DNA of 37,318 nt from Desulfuromonadaceae bacterium. GTDB lineage: Bacteria > Desulfobacterota > Desulfuromonadia > Geobacterales > Pseudopelobacteraceae. Shown piece after piece: positions 7,412 through 16,687 of this stretch. The stretch is from NCBI GenBank assembly GCA_028712665.1, contig JAQTRC010000027.1, positions 1-37,318 on the forward strand. Direction: 5' to 3'. The position numbers were made by a program, and so were the translations under genes. The notes beneath the pieces were generated by a model. That model saw only the letters and a program-made list of their open reading frames with translations. It had not been told where the DNA came from and searched no databases. Numbering within the stretch: position 1 is the first letter of the stretch; each line of letters opens with the position of its first letter.

Positions 7412-8498
7412 CAATGGCACCTTTAATTGTTTGCGCCACAATACGCACGGACTCTTCCGGCATTTCCGGATAGACCGGCAGCGACATGCAGCGGCCCGCC
7501 ACGCTCTCTGCAATCGGCAGGCTGACTCCGGAGCATTTCTCTGCAAAGACATCTTGTTTGTGGAGCGGAATAGGGTAGTAGACCGCAGAAGCGATCTGCT
7601 TTTCGGACAGTTTTGCCATGATTGCATCACGCCGATCCGTCAGCACGGTATACTGGTGATAGACGTGGACGCCTTTACCATCCTCATGGGGCACGGTGAC
7701 AAGGTCGCCAAGCAATTCCGAGTACAACTTCGCCACGCGTCGTCGGCCGGTATTGAAGTCGTCGATGCGACGAAGCTTCACCCGTAGGATGGCCGCCTGG
7801 ATCTCGTCCAGCCGGCTGTTGTAGCCTATTATATGATGATGATAACGCACGCGGCTACCGTGGTTGCGCAAGACTTTTACCTGTTCGGCCATTACCTCTG
7901 TGGCGCAGGTGACCATTCCGCCGTCTCCGTAGCATCCGAGGTTCTTGCTGGGAAAAAAACTGAAACATCCCAACCTCCCGATTGAACCGGTCATGCGGCC
8001 ATCGATGGAGGCGCCGAAAGACTGGGCGCAGTCTTCTATCAGCATCAGGTCATGTTTGATGCAGATGGCTTCTATAGCGGCCATATCCGCCGGCTGCCCA
8101 AAGATGTGCACCGGGATGATGGCTTTTGTCCGGGGTGTGATGGCTGCCTCGATCAGGGCAGGATCTATATTGAAGGAGCGGGGGTCGATATCGACATAAA
8201 CCGGGGTCGCACCTGCATAACAGATCGCTTCGGCTGTCGCGATAAAGGTAAACGGGGTGGTAATTACCTCGTCACCCGGACCTATACCGGCAGCCAGAAC
8301 TGCCAGATGCAGGGCATCTGTCCCCGAAGCGCATGAAACGGCATACGGTGCCCCAAGGTAGCCGGCGGCCTCCTCCTCGAAGCTTGATACGTTCGGGCCA
8401 AGGATGAATTGCGTGCTCTCCAGGGCTGCGAACAGAGCCGCATCGATTTCAGACTTCAGCTGAAGGTACTGAGTTTTGAGATCCACCATCGGTATCAT
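7404..8498 (-). CDS. gnnB: DegT/DnrJ/EryC1-family aminotransferase, probable GnnB
   Basis: This 364-residue PLP-dependent sugar aminotransferase has the family's ASGTDALHLA phosphate-binding segment (57-66), EDCAQ with Asp156, and Lys185 in FFPSKNLGCYGDGG as the Schiff-base lysine. GnnB of Acidithiobacillus ferrooxidans and Leptospira converts the 3-keto form of UDP-GlcNAc to UDP-2-acetamido-3-amino-2,3-dideoxyglucose (UDP-GlcNAc3N), using glutamate. The case for that substrate is context: the gene overlaps the upstream oxidoreductase gene by 4 nt (ATGA), and the pair is embedded between lpxA and lpxB as in A. ferrooxidans. A WbpE-like role on a uronic acid is the alternative, but no WbpA-type dehydrogenase is present nearby. 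Confidence 0.8.
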   Translation of the reverse strand: MIPMVDLKTQYLQLKSEIDAALFAALESTQFILGPNVSSFEEEAAGYLGAPYAVSCASGTDALHLAVLAAGIGPGDEVITTPFTFIATAEAICYAGATPVYVDIDPRSFNIDPALIEAAITPRTKAIIPVHIFGQPADMAAIEAICIKHDLMLIEDCAQSFGASIDGRMTGSIGRLGCFSFFPSKNLGCYGDGGMVTCATEVMAEQVKVLRNHGSRVRYHHHIIGYNSRLDEIQAAILRVKLRRIDDFNTGRRRVAKLYSELLGDLVTVPHEDGKGVHVYHQYTVLTDRRDAIMAKLSEKQIASAVYYPIPLHKQDVFAEKCSGVSLPIAESVAGRCMSLPVYPEMPEESVRIVAQTIKGAIVG

Positions 8499-9439
8499 GT
8501 GAGTATCCTGTTGAGGCTTGCGTTGATTTTAAGGGCGGTTTCCAGCGCCATCTTGCCGTCCCTTCCACTGACCTGTGGCGGTTTTCCCTCGCGGATCGCC
8601 GCAATAAAGGATTCTATTTCATTCAATAGCGCGTCGGACTGTCCCAGTTCGCGCTCATCGACCTTGACATTTGGAACACCCGGAAACAGTTCGCCGCTCC
8701 CTCTCTGAGCCACCAGAACCTTTCGATTCTGGAAATCGAGGGTGAGATAGGCGTCACGTTGAAATATCCGCATCTTGCGCTCGCTCTTCAGGCTTATACG
8801 GCTGGCGGTGACGTTTGCCACGCAGCCGTTTAGAAAAGCGATGCGGGCATTGGCGATATCCTCTTCTCCGGTAAATACCGGTGCGCCGATCGCGTCAATG
8901 CGCTCCACCGGAGATTTTACGATGTGTTGTATCAGTTCGATGTCATGGATCATAAGATCAAGCACCACGTTCACATCCGTGCCTCGTGGCTTGAAGGGTG
9001 CGATTCGTACCGATTCTATGAAGAGGGGCTGTTTCAGAACCCCTTCCAATGCGATCAGCACCGGATTGAAACGTTCCAGATGACCGACCTGAAAAACCAG
9101 CTTCTTGTCGTCGGCGATCGCGATAAGTTCATCAGCCTCCGCAATCGAAACGGTGATTGGCTTTTCGATCAGAACATGCACTCCGGCGGCGAGAAAGTCG
9201 CGCGCTACTGCATGGTGAAACTGGGTAGGAACGACAACGCTGACAGCGTCCACTTTACCGATCAGATCACGATGATCGCTGAATGCCTGCGTTCCTAACG
9301 CCGAGGCAATCTCTGCAGCCCGCTTAGGATCTTTATCCACAACCCCTGCCAGCTCAACGCCCGGAATGGCGGCATACTTCTGGGCATGAAAATTACCCAG
9401 GTAGCCTACGCCAATGACGGCCGCACGCAAAGCGTTCAT
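8495..9439 (-). CDS. gnnA: Gfo/Idh/MocA-family NAD-dependent oxidoreductase, probable GnnA
   Basis: This 314-residue protein has an N-terminal Rossmann fold with GVGYLG (residues about 10-15), the EKP motif in VLIEKPITVS, and MIHDIEL further on, all standard for Gfo/Idh/MocA enzymes. GnnA oxidises the 3-OH of UDP-GlcNAc to a ketone for transamination by GnnB. The start is ATG 9439, which overlaps the lpxA stop as ATGA; the frame is open for 21 codons upstream, but those lie inside lpxA. Lying between lpxA and the aminotransferase gene, with overlaps on both sides, it is very likely expressed with lipid A enzymes. Family membership is certain; the specific substrate is inferred from context. 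Confidence 0.8.
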   Translation of the reverse strand: MNALRAAVIGVGYLGNFHAQKYAAIPGVELAGVVDKDPKRAAEIASALGTQAFSDHRDLIGKVDAVSVVVPTQFHHAVARDFLAAGVHVLIEKPITVSIAEADELIAIADDKKLVFQVGHLERFNPVLIALEGVLKQPLFIESVRIAPFKPRGTDVNVVLDLMIHDIELIQHIVKSPVERIDAIGAPVFTGEEDIANARIAFLNGCVANVTASRISLKSERKMRIFQRDAYLTLDFQNRKVLVAQRGSGELFPGVPNVKVDERELGQSDALLNEIESFIAAIREGKPPQVSGRDGKMALETALKINASLNRILT

Positions 9440-10221
9440 CCGCGACAGATCCCTCGTTTTGAATTCTCGATAAAGGCGAGCAGGTAATCGACCTCTTTGC
9501 AATCGGTAATTTCCGATTTTATGCGGGCGATGGCATCCGGTAGTTTCAGATCGGCCATGAAAAGAGCCTTGTAAGCCTTTTTCAGATTATTGATCGCATC
9601 TGCGGAAAATCCTCGCCGTTTGAGGCCGATCAGGTTAAGACCGCGCAATTTGGTGTCGCGACGTCGGGCGGAGGTTGCTATCGTATAGGGAAGTATATCC
9701 AGGGAGACCATTGTTCCCCCTCCAATCATGGCGTTCATTCCGATGGATGTAAACTGGTGAACTGCGACAAGACCGCCGATGATGACGTTGTCCTCGACGG
9801 TGACATGACCGGCCAGGGTTGCAACGTTGGCCATCACCACGCCGTTGCCGATGCGGCAGTCATGAGCCACGTGAGAATAGGCCATGAACATGTTGCCGTT
9901 ACCGATGACAGTTTCGGCGTGACCGGTAACAGTGCCACGGTGGATGGTGGCAAATTCACGCACCATGTTGTTGTTTCCGATTCTGGTCCAGCACTCTTCT
10001 CCCCGGTATTTAAGATCCTGCGGCGGCGCGCCGACCGATGCCTGTGGGAATATCCGGTTGTTCTCACCGATTTCGGTCCAGTCGCCCACGACAGCATGAG
10101 CGCCGACAGTGGTCCCTTTGCCGATTGTAACATGTCTGCCGATTATGGCGTATGGGCCTACTTCTACGTCTGCAGCAAGCGTGGAACTTGCGTCAATAAT
10201 TGCGGTTGGGTGTATACTCAT
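9436..10221 (-). CDS. lpxA: UDP-N-acetylglucosamine (or GlcNAc3N) O/N-acyltransferase
   Basis: This 261-residue left-handed beta-helix protein of hexapeptide repeats catalyses the first step of lipid A synthesis, transferring a hydroxyacyl chain from ACP to position 3 of the UDP-sugar. His120 in SHVAHDC corresponds to catalytic His125 of E. coli LpxA, and GLKRRGFS marks the start of the C-terminal helical domain. Length equals the family norm. The ATG at 10221 has GGAG 8 nt upstream. The 4-nt overlap with gnnA suggests that the acyl acceptor may be UDP-GlcNAc3N, giving an amide instead of an ester at position 3; this is inferred. A 139-nt gap with an inverted repeat separates it from fabZ. 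Confidence 0.96.
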   Translation of the reverse strand: MSIHPTAIIDASSTLAADVEVGPYAIIGRHVTIGKGTTVGAHAVVGDWTEIGENNRIFPQASVGAPPQDLKYRGEECWTRIGNNNMVREFATIHRGTVTGHAETVIGNGNMFMAYSHVAHDCRIGNGVVMANVATLAGHVTVEDNVIIGGLVAVHQFTSIGMNAMIGGGTMVSLDILPYTIATSARRRDTKLRGLNLIGLKRRGFSADAINNLKKAYKALFMADLKLPDAIARIKSEITDCKEVDYLLAFIENSKRGICRG

Positions 10222-10251
10222 AAAATTTACTCCATAAGGATGTTTAAGGGT

Positions 10252-10350
10252 AACTATTCAGGTTACTAGGCTGAAGGCTGAAGGTATTTCTTTCAAAGAA
10301 TAAACAAATTCCTCACTCGATTCAAGCTTCAACCTTCAACCTGATAAGTT
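10252..10350. repeat. imperfect long inverted repeat in the fabZ-lpxA gap
   Basis: Two arm pairs face each other. AACTATTCAGGTT (10252-10264) pairs with AACCTGATAAGTT (10338-10350), and GAAGGCTGAAG (10273-10283) pairs with CTTCAACCTTC (10327-10337). Together they make a long, slightly bulged stem with a loop of about 43 nt. This is the only sizeable non-coding gap inside the lipid A part of the operon. No T-run follows it, so it is not a standard terminator. It could be a dispersed intergenic repeat, an mRNA processing site or an attenuating hairpin. Confidence 0.55.
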
Positions 10351-10360
10351 GTTGTACAGG

Positions 10361-10804
10361 CTAACTTGCGGCATCTGCAAACGTCGCCTTCAGAGCTGCA
10401 TCAGTCACCAGCGTGTCACCAACATAGACCTTCCCGTCAACTCCCCAGATACCACGGCGGTTCAGGGTGGTTTCTATCTCTATACGCAACTGGTCGCCAG
10501 GGAGTACAGGTTTGCGGAACCTGGCGCTGTCGATGGAGATGAAGTAGGTGACCTTCTTTCTTGTTGATTCATCCGAGGCCAGAGAAGCCATGATGCCGGC
10601 CACCTGAGCCATCGCTTCGACAATCAGCACACCCGGCATGACCGGGTGGCCCGGGAAATGACCCTGAAAGAATGGTTCGTTGATGGTAACATTCTTTATT
10701 CCGACGCAACGCTTCCCATGTTCAAGTTCTACGATGCGATCAACCATAAGGAAGGGGTAACGGTGAGGAAGAATTTTCATGATATCGTTTACATCCAAAA
10801 GCAT
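10361..10804 (-). CDS. fabZ: 3-hydroxyacyl-[ACP] dehydratase FabZ
   Basis: This 147-residue hot-dog fold enzyme dehydrates 3-hydroxyacyl-ACP in fatty acid elongation and so competes with LpxA and LpxD for the same acyl pool, which explains its conserved place in lpx clusters. His49 in [12 protein letters not shown] and Glu63 in IVEAM are the catalytic pair, with the same 14-residue spacing as in E. coli FabZ. ATG 10804 is preferred because AGGAGG lies 8 nt upstream; a TTG six bases earlier would be too close to it. The gene begins 16 nt after the lpxD stop. Confidence 0.96.
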   Translation of the reverse strand: MLLDVNDIMKILPHRYPFLMVDRIVELEHGKRCVGIKNVTINEPFFQGHFPGHPVMPGVLIVEAMAQVAGIMASLASDESTRKKVTYFISIDSARFRKPVLPGDQLRIEIETTLNRRGIWGVDGKVYVGDTLVTDAALKATFADAAS

Positions 10805-10820
10805 CGGCAAAGCCTCCTAG

Positions 10821-11861
10821 TCATTTCCGGATAATTGCGGCTTCCAGTTCCGCGATACGTTTTTCCAGGGAAGAAATGTTCTTCTTCAGTTCCGGCAGGC
10901 GTGGCACCACCGCCATAGCCCTCAGCCATTCCTTGTGCGGCATAGTCGGAGAACCGCTGTAGACCGCATCGGCGGGAAGCGAACTCGGGACACCTCCTTG
11001 TGCGCCGACAATGACATTATCACCGATGGTAAGATGCCCGGCAACACCGACCTGGCCGGCCAACGTGACGTGGTTTCCGATTTTTACGCTGCCTGAGATC
11101 CCTACCTGCGACACAATCATGCAATCTTCACCGATATGGCAATTATGGGCGATCTGCACCAGATTATCGAGCTTTGTACCCCGCTTGATCAACGTAACCT
11201 CCAGGGCTGCACGATCAATGGTGCAGTTGGCCCCAATCTCAACGTCATCCTCCAGAACTACAATTCCGATCTGAGGAATGCGGTAGTATGCGCGGCCATC
11301 AGGCGCATAGCCAAAACCATCCGAACCGATGACCGCACCCGGCTGGATGATGCAGCGGTTACCGACCCGGCAGCGCTCGCGGACAACTGCATTGGCGTGA
11401 ATTAGACAATCATCGCCTATGACGGAGCCTTCATAGATGACAGCACCGGAATGGATCACGGATCGATCCCCTATGGTGACATTATTTCCGATACAGGCGC
11501 CCGGATAGAGAGTGATATCTTCACCCAGTGTGACCTCTGTGCCGACATTCGCCTCCGGCAGCACCCCCAATGGAGGATGCGGGGTCGTATAAAAGAGGGT
11601 CAGCAGTTTGGCAAAACCGAGGTAAGGGTTGGCCACTTCTATAACATTGCGGCCATGACTTTCAGCGCCGGGGGCCATAAGCACGGCCGCCGCACCGGTT
11701 TCGGCAACCTTCGCAGCATATTTGGGGTTAGCCAGGAATGTGATTTTGTCAGAACCGGCTGATTCCAGAGGGGCCAATCCATTGACCGAGACATTTTCGT
11801 CACCAATCACTCTGCCACCCAGATATTCGGCCAATTCTTTAAGAGTGCGGGTAGGAATCAT
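10821..11861 (-). CDS. lpxD: UDP-3-O-acylglucosamine N-acyltransferase
   Basis: LpxD adds the N-linked hydroxyacyl chain at position 2 of the lipid A precursor, using acyl-ACP. The 346-residue protein has the LpxD N-terminal uridine-binding domain (residues about 1-100, with [11 protein letters not shown]), a long hexapeptide-repeat beta helix (about 102-310) and a C-terminal helix that looks coiled ([19 protein letters not shown]). His239 in IAHNCHIG matches the catalytic His239 of the E. coli enzyme. The ATG lies 2 nt after the skp stop, so the two are tightly coupled. Confidence 0.96.
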   Translation of the reverse strand: MIPTRTLKELAEYLGGRVIGDENVSVNGLAPLESAGSDKITFLANPKYAAKVAETGAAAVLMAPGAESHGRNVIEVANPYLGFAKLLTLFYTTPHPPLGVLPEANVGTEVTLGEDITLYPGACIGNNVTIGDRSVIHSGAVIYEGSVIGDDCLIHANAVVRERCRVGNRCIIQPGAVIGSDGFGYAPDGRAYYRIPQIGIVVLEDDVEIGANCTIDRAALEVTLIKRGTKLDNLVQIAHNCHIGEDCMIVSQVGISGSVKIGNHVTLAGQVGVAGHLTIGDNVIVGAQGGVPSSLPADAVYSGSPTMPHKEWLRAMAVVPRLPELKKNISSLEKRIAELEAAIIRK

Positions 11862-11863
11862 AC

Positions 11864-12379
11864 TTACTTCTTTCTGCTTAAGTTGAAAAGTTTCAGAACT
11901 TCCTCAGTCAGGTCAGCCTTGTTGTCGGCAAACAGCATACTTTCATTCCGGACAAAGATAAAAGTATAACCGTTCTTCTGACCATACTCCTTGATGACTT
12001 TTTCCATCCCTTCCAATATTTTGCGGGTAAACTCTTCGTCCTTACCCTGCAGCTCATCCTGGGCGTCTTTTGTAAAGCGTTGGAAGTCTTTCAGCTTGTT
12101 CTGATAATCCTTCTCCTTGGCCGAACGGGCAGAATCCGACAAAAGCATACCCTGCTTTTCCAGTTCTTCCTTAAGTTTTCTGAGATCCTCCTGCTTAACA
12201 TTGATCTCGTCCTGGTACTTTTTCACACGTGCCGCCAACTGCTCCTTGGCTTCTTTACCCGCTTCCGATCCGTTAAGTGCGCGTTGCATGTCGATGTAGC
12301 CGATTTTTACATCCGCTGCAAAAACGGACGTGGAAGCCATAACTGCCAAAACAACGCCTGCCAAAAAAAACTGTTTCAT
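11864..12379 (-). CDS. skp: periplasmic chaperone Skp/OmpH
   Basis: This 171-residue protein begins with a signal peptide ([21 protein letters not shown], cleavage after AFA-like VFA) and continues as a helix-rich, highly charged coiled coil (about residues 45-125), as in the Skp tentacles. Skp trimers hold unfolded outer-membrane proteins in the periplasm and deliver them to BamA, whose gene is immediately upstream in the operon. ATG 12379 is chosen because AAAGGAG stands 8 nt before it and the signal peptide starts there; the frame is open for 11 codons further but without signal-peptide character. A 51-nt gap separates it from bamA. Confidence 0.92.
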   Translation of the reverse strand: MKQFFLAGVVLAVMASTSVFAADVKIGYIDMQRALNGSEAGKEAKEQLAARVKKYQDEINVKQEDLRKLKEELEKQGMLLSDSARSAKEKDYQNKLKDFQRFTKDAQDELQGKDEEFTRKILEGMEKVIKEYGQKNGYTFIFVRNESMLFADNKADLTEEVLKLFNLSRKK

Positions 12380-12430
12380 GAATCTATCTCCTTTGATGGT
12401 GTGGGCGGCCATGCCCTTAAATAACAGGTT

Positions 12431-14752
12431 TTAAAACAGAGTGCCGATGGAAAACTCAAATCTGCCGCTTTTGCTGTCGATCGTACCGCGTGGATTGATC
12501 GGTATGCCGTATTCAAGCCGCAACGGACCCATGGGAGACGCCCAGCGAATACCGCCGCCATAGCTCATCAATATGTTTTTGGTCAGGGAGTTGTTATCAG
12601 TGAAGGAGTTACCGTAGTCAAAGAATACGACACCTTTGATTCCTACCTCCTGCAATAATGGAAAGGTAAGTTCCGCGTTGCCGAATATCTCCTTGTCGCC
12701 ACCCAGATAGACCGTCTCATTGTACTGATTGCCGTTGACATCTTTTGTCAGTTGAGTTCTATAGGGAGAAACCGTTCGGGCTTTGTATCCGCGAAGCGAA
12801 TAAATACCTCCCAGATAGAACTTCTCGTCGATTGGCACAGGCTGCCCGACTTCCTGTATGTATCCCAAACCCAGCTTGGTGGAAAAGATCAGCTTTTTGT
12901 ATAGTGGGTGGAACCAATTGTTTTCAGAGATGTATCGGGCATACTTGTTGTCCCCGCCCAATCCTGCAAAGTCAATCGAAAAAGAGTTGATCATGCCTGT
13001 GCTGGGATCAAGGCGGTAGTCGGTAGTATTTCTGGTGATGCTGCTGAAAATAGAGCTGGTTGAGGTGGTGCCGATCGGATAGTTACCCTTGTCTTGCCAA
13101 CTTAAGAGCTGGTATGCCGTGCTTGGATGATAGATATCCTTGATTTCATATTTATACATGAAAAAAGTGCCGACAAAGTCGTTGATTGGATAGCCGGCTT
13201 TTATGTCGCCACCTGTGAGTCGTCGGCTGTAATCGATGTAATCACGCTCCGAGCGGTAGATATCAGCTCCCAGCGACCATTTTGTGTCCAGAAAATATGG
13301 ATCGGTTAAACCGACCGAGTAAGTTTGGGATCTGCCGCCAATTGAACCTGAAAGATTAGCTTTGAGTCCCAGTCCGAGAAAGTTGGCCTGCTGTATGGAA
13401 CCCTGCCCGATGAAACCGTCCAGAGAACTGTAACCGCCGCCGATACTGAAGGTGCCGGTCGGTTTCTCCTTAACATCCACATTAACATCAAGTTTGTTAC
13501 TCGCGCTCCCCTTGGCGGTTGCAATATTTGCCTCTTCAAAGTAACCAAGGTTCATCAGGTTCTGCTTGCTTCGTTTCATCCCTGTTGCGCTGTATAGCTC
13601 TTTTTCTGTGACGCGCATCTCTCTGCGGATAACCTTGTCGCGCGTCTTGGGATTGCCGGAGATATTGATGCGCCCTATCTGCACCAGTTCCCCTTTTTCC
13701 ATATCAAAGGTCATGTCAACGGTTTTCTTGTCGTTGTTGGGGTTTGTCAGGGGATTTACATTGGCAAAGGCATACCCTTTGTCTGCATAAACATCTGTCA
13801 GCGTGAATATGTCACTGCGGAGGATTGACCTGTTAAAAATCTCACCCGTTTCGCTCTTTAATTTTTTACGAAGTTCCTCTGCCGGCTCAAGAAGTTCTCC
13901 CTTGAACCCTATTTCGCCGATTCGGTACTGCTCCCCCTCGGTTATTCCAACAAAAACATCAAGTGATGTTTTGGAGTCGTTAAGCTTGACCAACGGTTCG
14001 CCGACCTTGATATTGATGTATCCATTGTTCAGGTAAAAGTCCGTGATCAGCAGGGCATCGTTTTTTAGAACCTCTTCCTTGTAGGTGCCGGCGCCGGTTA
14101 GCCAGGACATGAACCACTTCTCCTTGGTTTCCATGATTCCGCGAAGTTTACGGTTACTAAAGGAGTTGTTACCGTCAAAACGAATATCGCTGATAAGGAT
14201 CTTCATCCCCTCAGCGATCTTGAAGGTGACGGTAAGGTCGTTAGCTGACTGCTTGTCTATCTGGGGGGTTACTTCCGCCAGGTAATACCCGTCGTCACCA
14301 TAGAGCTTTTTTATTTTGGCTACACTTTTGACAAGATCCTTGGAAGAGAAAATTGCTTTTTCACGAAGTTCCACTGCTTCCTTTAGCTTTGAAGTCGCAA
14401 GTTCCTTGTTTCCCTCAAATTTAATATCCCGGACTATTGGTTTTTCAAGAACATAGTAAATAAGTACAGTCCCTTTTTCGGACTTTTCGACCGATGCCTG
14501 AACGTCCTGGAAATATCCCAGTTTGTAGATTGCCCGGATATCAGCATCAGTATTGTCGTTGTTTAGGGTGTCACCGGCCTTGAATTTTACGACGTTCAGG
14601 ATGGCGGCGGATTCAATGCGCCTGTTTCCCTGTATCTGAACTTCGAGCAGTTTTTCTCCTTCGGCGCGTGCAGTTGAAGAGCATGCTACTGCGACAAGGG
14701 AGGATATAAGTAAAATGTTTTTTAAAATAGGCACGGTTCCCTCGAGTATCAT
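12431..14752 (-). CDS. bamA: outer membrane protein assembly factor BamA
   Basis: This protein of 773 residues (ATG start) inserts beta-barrel proteins into the outer membrane. A signal peptide ending near ARA-EG is followed by five POTRA domains (about residues 30-430) and a C-terminal 16-strand barrel of the Bac_surface_Ag family that includes the GGIYSLRGY loop, equivalent to the conserved VRGF/Y motif. The last residue is Phe, the usual barrel-insertion signal. ATG 14752 overlaps the lolD stop as ATGA. A GTG at 14734 has GAGG 6 nt upstream and gives a cleaner signal peptide ([16 protein letters not shown]), so the true start may be there (767 residues). Confidence 0.95.
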   Translation of the reverse strand: MILEGTVPILKNILLISSLVAVACSSTARAEGEKLLEVQIQGNRRIESAAILNVVKFKAGDTLNNDNTDADIRAIYKLGYFQDVQASVEKSEKGTVLIYYVLEKPIVRDIKFEGNKELATSKLKEAVELREKAIFSSKDLVKSVAKIKKLYGDDGYYLAEVTPQIDKQSANDLTVTFKIAEGMKILISDIRFDGNNSFSNRKLRGIMETKEKWFMSWLTGAGTYKEEVLKNDALLITDFYLNNGYINIKVGEPLVKLNDSKTSLDVFVGITEGEQYRIGEIGFKGELLEPAEELRKKLKSETGEIFNRSILRSDIFTLTDVYADKGYAFANVNPLTNPNNDKKTVDMTFDMEKGELVQIGRINISGNPKTRDKVIRREMRVTEKELYSATGMKRSKQNLMNLGYFEEANIATAKGSASNKLDVNVDVKEKPTGTFSIGGGYSSLDGFIGQGSIQQANFLGLGLKANLSGSIGGRSQTYSVGLTDPYFLDTKWSLGADIYRSERDYIDYSRRLTGGDIKAGYPINDFVGTFFMYKYEIKDIYHPSTAYQLLSWQDKGNYPIGTTSTSSIFSSITRNTTDYRLDPSTGMINSFSIDFAGLGGDNKYARYISENNWFHPLYKKLIFSTKLGLGYIQEVGQPVPIDEKFYLGGIYSLRGYKARTVSPYRTQLTKDVNGNQYNETVYLGGDKEIFGNAELTFPLLQEVGIKGVVFFDYGNSFTDNNSLTKNILMSYGGGIRWASPMGPLRLEYGIPINPRGTIDSKSGRFEFSIGTLF

Positions 14753-15429
14753 GTGGTTTTTTCCAGCATTCCATCTATAAGCCTGACGGTTTTGCCCATG
14801 GCGGATGCCAGGCGCTCGTTGTGCGTAACAATTACCAGGGTAATTCCTTTTTTAAGCTGTAATTCTGCCAGCATGGCATGTACTCCATCACTGGTTTTCA
14901 AATCGAGGTTGCCGGTCGGTTCATCAGCCAGCAGCAGTTCCGGTCCCAGGACAAGTGCCCTGGCGATGGCCACCCGTTGCTGTTCGCCTCCTGAAAGTTC
15001 ACCCGGGCGATGCATCATCCTCTGTTCCAGTCCCACGTCTGTCAGAAGTTCTACAGCTATCGCGCGCGCCCTGTTTTTTGACATCCTGGCGATTAAAGCC
15101 GGCATCATGACGTTTTCCAGGGCGGTAAACTCAGGCAATAAATGATGAAACTGAAACACAAATCCGACGCTTCTGTTACGGAAAACGGCCAGTTGTCCAT
15201 CATTTTTTTTAAAAACATCCTCGCCGCGAAAATAAACCGTTCCGGAAGTCGGACGGTCCAGCGCACCCAATATATGCATAAGAGTGCTTTTTCCTGTTCC
15301 GGATGCTCCGACCAGGGCCGTGGTTGTTCCCGCGTCCAGTGCCAGGTCAATCCCTTTCAAGACTTCCACCTGGTTCGGCCCGGTTGTGTATGTTTTGCGA
15401 AGGGCCCGCACCTCAAGCAGGCTACTCAT
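14749..15429 (-). CDS. lolD: lipoprotein-releasing system ATPase LolD
   Basis: This 226-residue ABC ATPase carries Walker [10 protein letters not shown], signature LSGGEQQR, Walker [13 protein letters not shown] and switch VIVTHNE. With its membrane partner it extracts mature lipoproteins from the inner membrane and passes them to LolA. The gene overlaps the LolC/E gene by 8 nt at its start and bamA by 4 nt at its end. MacB/FtsE-type ATPases look similar, but the adjacent LolC/E gene settles the assignment. Confidence 0.94.
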   Translation of the reverse strand: MSSLLEVRALRKTYTTGPNQVEVLKGIDLALDAGTTTALVGASGTGKSTLMHILGALDRPTSGTVYFRGEDVFKKNDGQLAVFRNRSVGFVFQFHHLLPEFTALENVMMPALIARMSKNRARAIAVELLTDVGLEQRMMHRPGELSGGEQQRVAIARALVLGPELLLADEPTGNLDLKTSDGVHAMLAELQLKKGITLVIVTHNERLASAMGKTVRLIDGMLEKTT

Positions 15430-16684
15430 ACCTCAAAGCCTCCACCGGAAGCATGCGCGACGCCTGCCATGCCGGGTACAGAGTGGCGATGAACGAGATC
15501 AGCACTGCGGTAATAGATATCAGGACGACATCGGACTCCACCACCAGAGATGGGAAGTGATCCAGATAGTAGATATCCTTGCTGAAAAAATTCTGGCCGG
15601 TTATCTTCTGGATAGAGCCGATTATCGGCTCCAGATTGAGAGCGACCAGCAGCCCGGAGGCAACTCCCAGTATTGTGCCGATGATGCCTATTATCAAACC
15701 TTCAAGCACAAAAATCTTCATGATACTGCTGCCGGTGGCGCCCATCGATTTGAGGATGGCTATGTCACGGTTCTTTTCCATCACCACCATGAAGAGGGTC
15801 GAAGCGATTCCAAAGGCTGCCACCAATACGATCAGGGTCAATATGATAAACATCACGACCTTCTCTGTCTTGAGGGCGAAGAGGATGTTTTTGTTCATCT
15901 GCATCCAGTCGCGGGCATAGAAATCAACTCCCATCTCGTGGTTTATGGTGCGGGCCAGCTCGCCCGTATGATAGACATCATCAACCTTGAGCTGAATGCC
16001 GGTAACCGTGTCGCCAAGATCAAAGAAACTCTGAGCCTGGCCAAGACTGACGTAGGCCAGGGTCGAATCATACTCGAACATGCCGGTGTTGAAGATGCCG
16101 ACTACCCTGAAGGGCTTCATTCTCGGCATCATGCCGAGCGGCGTGATATTGCCCATCGGCGAGATTACATTGACCTTGTCGGCAAGAGTCAGATTAAGGT
16201 GCTTGGCGAGCTCTTTTCCAACGAGAAGCCCGGGAACGGCATCCGGACCCCGGCTCATGTTGGGATCAAGCCGATCCATGCTCCCCTCCACCAACGACTT
16301 GCTGAGCCTTGTTACCAGCCGGTCGGTGGCGACGTCTATTCCTCGCAATACCACGCCGGAAACATTCTTCCCGGAAGATAGCATGACCTGATTGTAAATA
16401 AAAGGGGTAGCAGCCTGCACCCCTTTTATCTTTTTTAATTTTTCCATGACAGACCGGTACCCCTCCATCGGAGCGCCGCTTCGGATGACTACCAGATGGG
16501 CATTAGTGCCGAGGATTTTCTCCTTCAGATCGGCCTCGAAACCGGTCATAACCGCAAGCACTACAATCAGTGCCATGACTCCCAGAGTAACTCCGGCGGT
16601 GGAGATAAAGGTAATGATCGATATGAAAGTCGATTTGCGCTTGGCCTTGAGGTAACGCAGTCCAATAAAAAGCTCAAATGGCAT
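15422..16684 (-). CDS. lolC: lipoprotein-releasing system permease LolC/LolE family
   Basis: This 420-residue membrane protein begins [20 protein letters not shown], the hallmark LolC/E start, then a first transmembrane helix (about 22-48). A large periplasmic MacB-PCD-like domain (about 50-270) and three C-terminal helices (about 275-405, FtsX type) follow. It forms the membrane part of the Lol exporter. Only one LolC/E gene is adjacent to lolD here, whereas E. coli has both lolC and lolE, so a homodimeric (LolF-like) exporter is possible, or the second gene lies elsewhere. It begins 3 nt after lysS. Confidence 0.93.
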   Translation of the reverse strand: MPFELFIGLRYLKAKRKSTFISIITFISTAGVTLGVMALIVVLAVMTGFEADLKEKILGTNAHLVVIRSGAPMEGYRSVMEKLKKIKGVQAATPFIYNQVMLSSGKNVSGVVLRGIDVATDRLVTRLSKSLVEGSMDRLDPNMSRGPDAVPGLLVGKELAKHLNLTLADKVNVISPMGNITPLGMMPRMKPFRVVGIFNTGMFEYDSTLAYVSLGQAQSFFDLGDTVTGIQLKVDDVYHTGELARTINHEMGVDFYARDWMQMNKNILFALKTEKVVMFIILTLIVLVAAFGIASTLFMVVMEKNRDIAILKSMGATGSSIMKIFVLEGLIIGIIGTILGVASGLLVALNLEPIIGSIQKITGQNFFSKDIYYLDHFPSLVVESDVVLISITAVLISFIATLYPAWQASRMLPVEALRYE

Positions 16685-16687
16685 ATG

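Noticed and set aside
15284-16381. Long plus-strand open frame of 365 codons
   Set aside because: It is antisense to lolD and lolC/E, both of which have complete motifs; its composition is typical of a complementary-strand artefact.
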